Below, in pieces: positions 61,678 to 64,000 of a stretch of 64,000 bases of DNA. Under the pieces are notes generated by a model that saw only the letters and a list, made by a program, of their open reading frames with translations, had not been told where the DNA came from and did not search any database. Numbering within the stretch: the first letter of the stretch is position 1; each line of letters starts with the position of its first letter. Both the position numbers and the translations under genes were made by a program. Where the stretch lies: the NCBI RefSeq assembly GCF_900109205.1, contig NZ_FNZB01000001.1, positions 2,242,587-2,306,586 of the forward strand, given 5' to 3'. Source of the stretch: Sphingomonas sp. OV641 (lineage in GTDB: Bacteria > Pseudomonadota > Alphaproteobacteria > Sphingomonadales > Sphingomonadaceae).

Positions 61678-63465
61678 ATGCGTTTGACCACCAAGGCGGC
61701 GGCCGGCCTTGTCCTGCTTGCCGCTCTTCCTGCCGTTGCCCAATCCGTGCAGCCGTCCCCCGCCGTGCTTCCCCCCGCCCTCCCGTGGTCCGGCGCCAGC
61801 GAACGACTGGTCGTCCCGGCTTCGGATCCGTGGAGCACCCCCGCCGAGCGCGCCGGCTTCGCCACCACGCCGCGCTACACGGAGGTGCGCACGTGGCTGG
61901 AGAAGCTCGCCGCAGCTTCCCCGCTGGTCACCGTGGAGACGTTCGGCAAGACCGGCGAAGGGCGCGACCTCGTTTTCGTGCGCGCCAGCAAGGGCGGCGC
62001 GGGCAAGCCGGTCGTCCTGGTGCAGGCCGGCATCCATTCGGGTGAGATCGACGGCAAGGACGCCGGGCTGATGCTGCTGCGCGACATTGTCATGCGCGGC
62101 AAGGATGCGCTCCTCGACAAGGTCGACCTCGTCTTCGTCCCGATCCTCAACATCGACGGGCATGAGCGGATGAGCGCGTGGAACTTCCCCGCGCTGCGCG
62201 GCCCGGCGCAGAAGGGCTATGTCCGCAACGCCCGCAACATCAACCTTAACCGGGATTATGCGAAGGCAGATGCGCCGGAAACGCGCGCGATCATCACGCT
62301 GCTGCGCCGGCTGGACCCGATCCTCTATGTCGATTGCCACGTCAGCGACGGCTTCGACATGCAATATGACGTGACCTTCACCTATGCGGGCTGGGGAACC
62401 TACGCCCGCCATCGCGCCACGGCCGACTGGCTACAGACCCGCTTCGGCCCCGCTGTGACCGCCGCACTGGAGAAGGCCGGACATGTGCCGACCATCTATC
62501 CCAGCCCGATCGACACGCGCGATCCCACCAAGGGCATACGCTATGCCCCCGAAGGGCCGCGCTATTCGACCGGTTATGGCGATTTCATCGGCGTGCCGAC
62601 CGTGCTGGTCGAGAACCATATGCTCAAGCCGTACCGTCAGCGAGTGCTCGGCACCTATGTGCTGCTGGAGGAAGCGCTGCGCCTTGCCGCCATCGATGCG
62701 GGCCGCATCGCAACCGCCAAGGTAAGAGATCGCGCCAGCCGCCCCGCCGAACTGCTGACGCAGTGGAAGCCCGCTGCCGAGCCGATCGGCTGGGTCGAAA
62801 AGTTCAAGGGCGTCGCGTTCGAGACCTATCGCTCGCCGGTTACCGGGCGCGACGAGCAGCGCTGGCTTGCCAAGCCGATTACCTTCCGCATGCCGATCAT
62901 CGGCCAGACGCCGACTGAGAGCGTGCGCCTGCCCCGCGCTTGGTGGGTGCCCGCCGCCCAGACCGAGGTGATCGACCGCCTGCGGCTCCACGGCATCCGG
63001 TTTGAGACGCTGGGTGAAGCGCGCACGCTGAAGTTGGATCGCGTGCGGCTGGTCGATCCGGTGCCTCAGCCTGCCAATGACGGCCGAACCGCGCTGAAAT
63101 CGGGTTTTGCGCACGAGCAGACCCGCGAAACGCTGGTACCGGGTACGATCCGCATTCCCTATGATCAGCCGCTCGGCCTGCTTGCCGCCGCGCTGCTGGA
63201 ACCGGAGAGCCAGGATTCATTCCTCGCCTGGGGCTTCTTTCCAGAGATGCTGTCCCCCGCGCCTGGCGCGGAGGCGTTCGTGCTGGCGCCCACCGCCGAC
63301 GCGTTGCTCACCCGCGATCCCAAGCTTAAGGCCGCCTTCGAGGCAAAGCTGGCCGCCGACGCTGGTTTCGCGGCCGATCCCGACGCGCGGCTCACCTGGG
63401 TAATAGAACAGGCGGCCGAACGCGATCCGTTCCGCTGGACCTATCCGGTACGCCGGGAGCTCTGA
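61678..63465 (+). CDS. M14-family zinc carboxypeptidase, exported
   Basis: 595 aa from the ATG at 61678, with AAGAGGG upstream. The signal peptide ends at LPAVAQ. The zinc ligands are His120 and Glu123 (GIHSGEID) and His221 (DCHVSDG); the catalytic base is probably Glu312 in VENHM. The 250-residue C-terminal part is a beta-rich extension found in this subgroup. It would trim peptides in the periplasm. Tight linkage to the TonB receptor suggests it processes an imported peptide, which is inference. Confidence 0.88.
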   Translation: MRLTTKAAAGLVLLAALPAVAQSVQPSPAVLPPALPWSGASERLVVPASDPWSTPAERAGFATTPRYTEVRTWLEKLAAASPLVTVETFGKTGEGRDLVFVRASKGGAGKPVVLVQAGIHSGEIDGKDAGLMLLRDIVMRGKDALLDKVDLVFVPILNIDGHERMSAWNFPALRGPAQKGYVRNARNINLNRDYAKADAPETRAIITLLRRLDPILYVDCHVSDGFDMQYDVTFTYAGWGTYARHRATADWLQTRFGPAVTAALEKAGHVPTIYPSPIDTRDPTKGIRYAPEGPRYSTGYGDFIGVPTVLVENHMLKPYRQRVLGTYVLLEEALRLAAIDAGRIATAKVRDRASRPAELLTQWKPAAEPIGWVEKFKGVAFETYRSPVTGRDEQRWLAKPITFRMPIIGQTPTESVRLPRAWWVPAAQTEVIDRLRLHGIRFETLGEARTLKLDRVRLVDPVPQPANDGRTALKSGFAHEQTRETLVPGTIRIPYDQPLGLLAAALLEPESQDSFLAWGFFPEMLSPAPGAEAFVLAPTADALLTRDPKLKAAFEAKLAADAGFAADPDARLTWVIEQAAERDPFRWTYPVRREL

Positions 63466-63865
63466 TCCGCTCACAACGGGGCCGCTCACGGCACCAGCTC
63501 GAACCCGCCGCGGCATCGGAGGCGAGACGATATAGGAGCGGACATGCTGAGGCGCGTGCTCAGTCCAACGCTCGTCACGCTCTTGTTAGACCGGAAGCCG
63601 AGAAGGCGATGTTGAAGTCCAAGCTAGCAACAAGTGGCAAACACTCCACACGTCATCATCCCACCCCACTTGGCCCTGCAGTGCCTCTTCGAGGAGAAGG
63701 TCGGCAAGCTTTGCGGCACTGAACAACGAGACAGCTCGCTGCAAAGTCCCGGAAATCCGGTCGACGCTAATGGAGAGCGTCGCGTTTAACGCCGACGGCG
63801 CGCAGGGTCGCGCGGTTTGAGGTGGTGGCGGAGGTGGCGGACCGGATCGTGTTGGCGACAAACGA
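63466..63865. other. 400-bp region before the tRNA without a supported gene
   Basis: Several short frames on both strands lack starts, ribosome binding sites or family resemblance. One plus-strand stretch (about 63631-63789) reads VIIPPHLALQCLFEEKVGKL before a TAA and could be a decayed gene fragment. No direct repeat of the tRNA 3' end was found, so there is no evidence of an integrated element. Confidence 0.3.
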
Positions 63866-63892
63866 AAACGCCGCCCTTTGGGGGCGGCGTTT
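63866..63892. terminator. Rho-independent terminator downstream of tRNA-fMet
   Basis: AAACGCCGCCC (63866-63876) and GGGCGGCGTTT (63882-63892) form an 11-bp stem with a 5-base loop. On the minus strand it is followed by TCGTTTGTC. It starts 16 bp after the tRNA 3' end. Confidence 0.85.
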
Positions 63893-63907
63893 GTGGTTTT
63901 ATGGCGG

Positions 63908-63984
<77 letters not shown>

Positions 63985-64000
63985 TCACCTTTAGCTGAGC

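Noticed and set aside
55929..63465. Lasso-peptide locus suggested by the receptor, peptidase and ABC transporter
   Set aside because: No precursor, asparagine-synthetase-like cyclase, transglutaminase-like protease or isopeptidase was found.

Overview
The window is high-GC DNA of an alphaproteobacterium, most likely a sphingomonad (Sphingomonadaceae). This rests on the GC-rich third codon positions, two large TonB-dependent receptors, alphaproteobacterial two-component architectures (CHASE3 kinase, HisKA_2/HWE-type kinase, FixL/FixJ pair), a class III formaldehyde-detoxifying dehydrogenase and the form of the initiator tRNA. It looks chromosomal. No insertion sequence, phage gene, CRISPR array or rRNA was seen.

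Layout. 1-3351: tail of an exonuclease-like gene, then a signalling operon (CHASE3 histidine kinase, single-domain response regulator, a possible 29-codon linking ORF, and a receiver-HisKA_2 kinase). 3438-6469: glutathione-dependent formaldehyde dehydrogenase, a VOC protein, and a phosphomannomutase/phosphoglucomutase. 6538-14222: an ABC export operon (HlyD adaptor, ATPase, FtsX-type permease) divergent from an NtrC-family regulator and its kinase. The intergenic region holds two divergent sigma-54-type promoters, two identical-core repeats 32 bp apart between them, and an unlisted 49-aa small ORF with a signal-like segment. 14266-23617: an acyl-CoA ligase fused to a DUF4336 domain, a TonB receptor, a VOC protein with a divergent TetR regulator, a proline-rich membrane-anchored protein, and an SLC13-type transporter. 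23810-30720: a YadA-like trimeric autotransporter, UDP-glucose dehydrogenase, and a FixL/FixJ-like pair.

31366-46242 is an exopolysaccharide island. A tightly packed ten-gene minus-strand operon runs from 44632 down to 32237: GH5 glycosidase, outer-membrane beta-barrel, GumB/Wza-like export protein, AAA+ ATPase, GumC/Wzz-like copolymerase, a BY-kinase-like protein without a P-loop, a GT4-GT26 fusion (GumH+GumM-like), a GumK-like glucuronosyltransferase, a GumE/Wzy-like polymerase and a Wzx flippase. Two more glycosyltransferases flank it. With UDP-glucose dehydrogenase (UDP-GlcA supply) and the phosphohexomutase (sugar-phosphate supply) nearby, the parts suggest a xanthan/acetan-like GlcA-Man-Glc-Glc core. 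No priming GumD-type transferase is in the window.

46295-55580: a glycine-zipper stress-type protein, a PepSY iron-uptake pair, a hypothetical gene, and a catabolic group (SMP-30 lactonase, acyl-CoA ligase, Zn alcohol dehydrogenase, aldehyde dehydrogenase, lipocalin-like protein). 55929-63465: an ABC-2 exporter (two DUF3526-type permeases and an ATPase) divergent from a TonB receptor followed by an M14 metallocarboxypeptidase. The window ends with an initiator tRNA-Met and its terminator.

The most unusual parts are the exopolysaccharide operon, where a P-loop-less kinase-like protein sits beside an unexpected AAA+ ATPase, the sigma-54 divergent control region with its small ORF, and the ligase-DUF4336 fusion.
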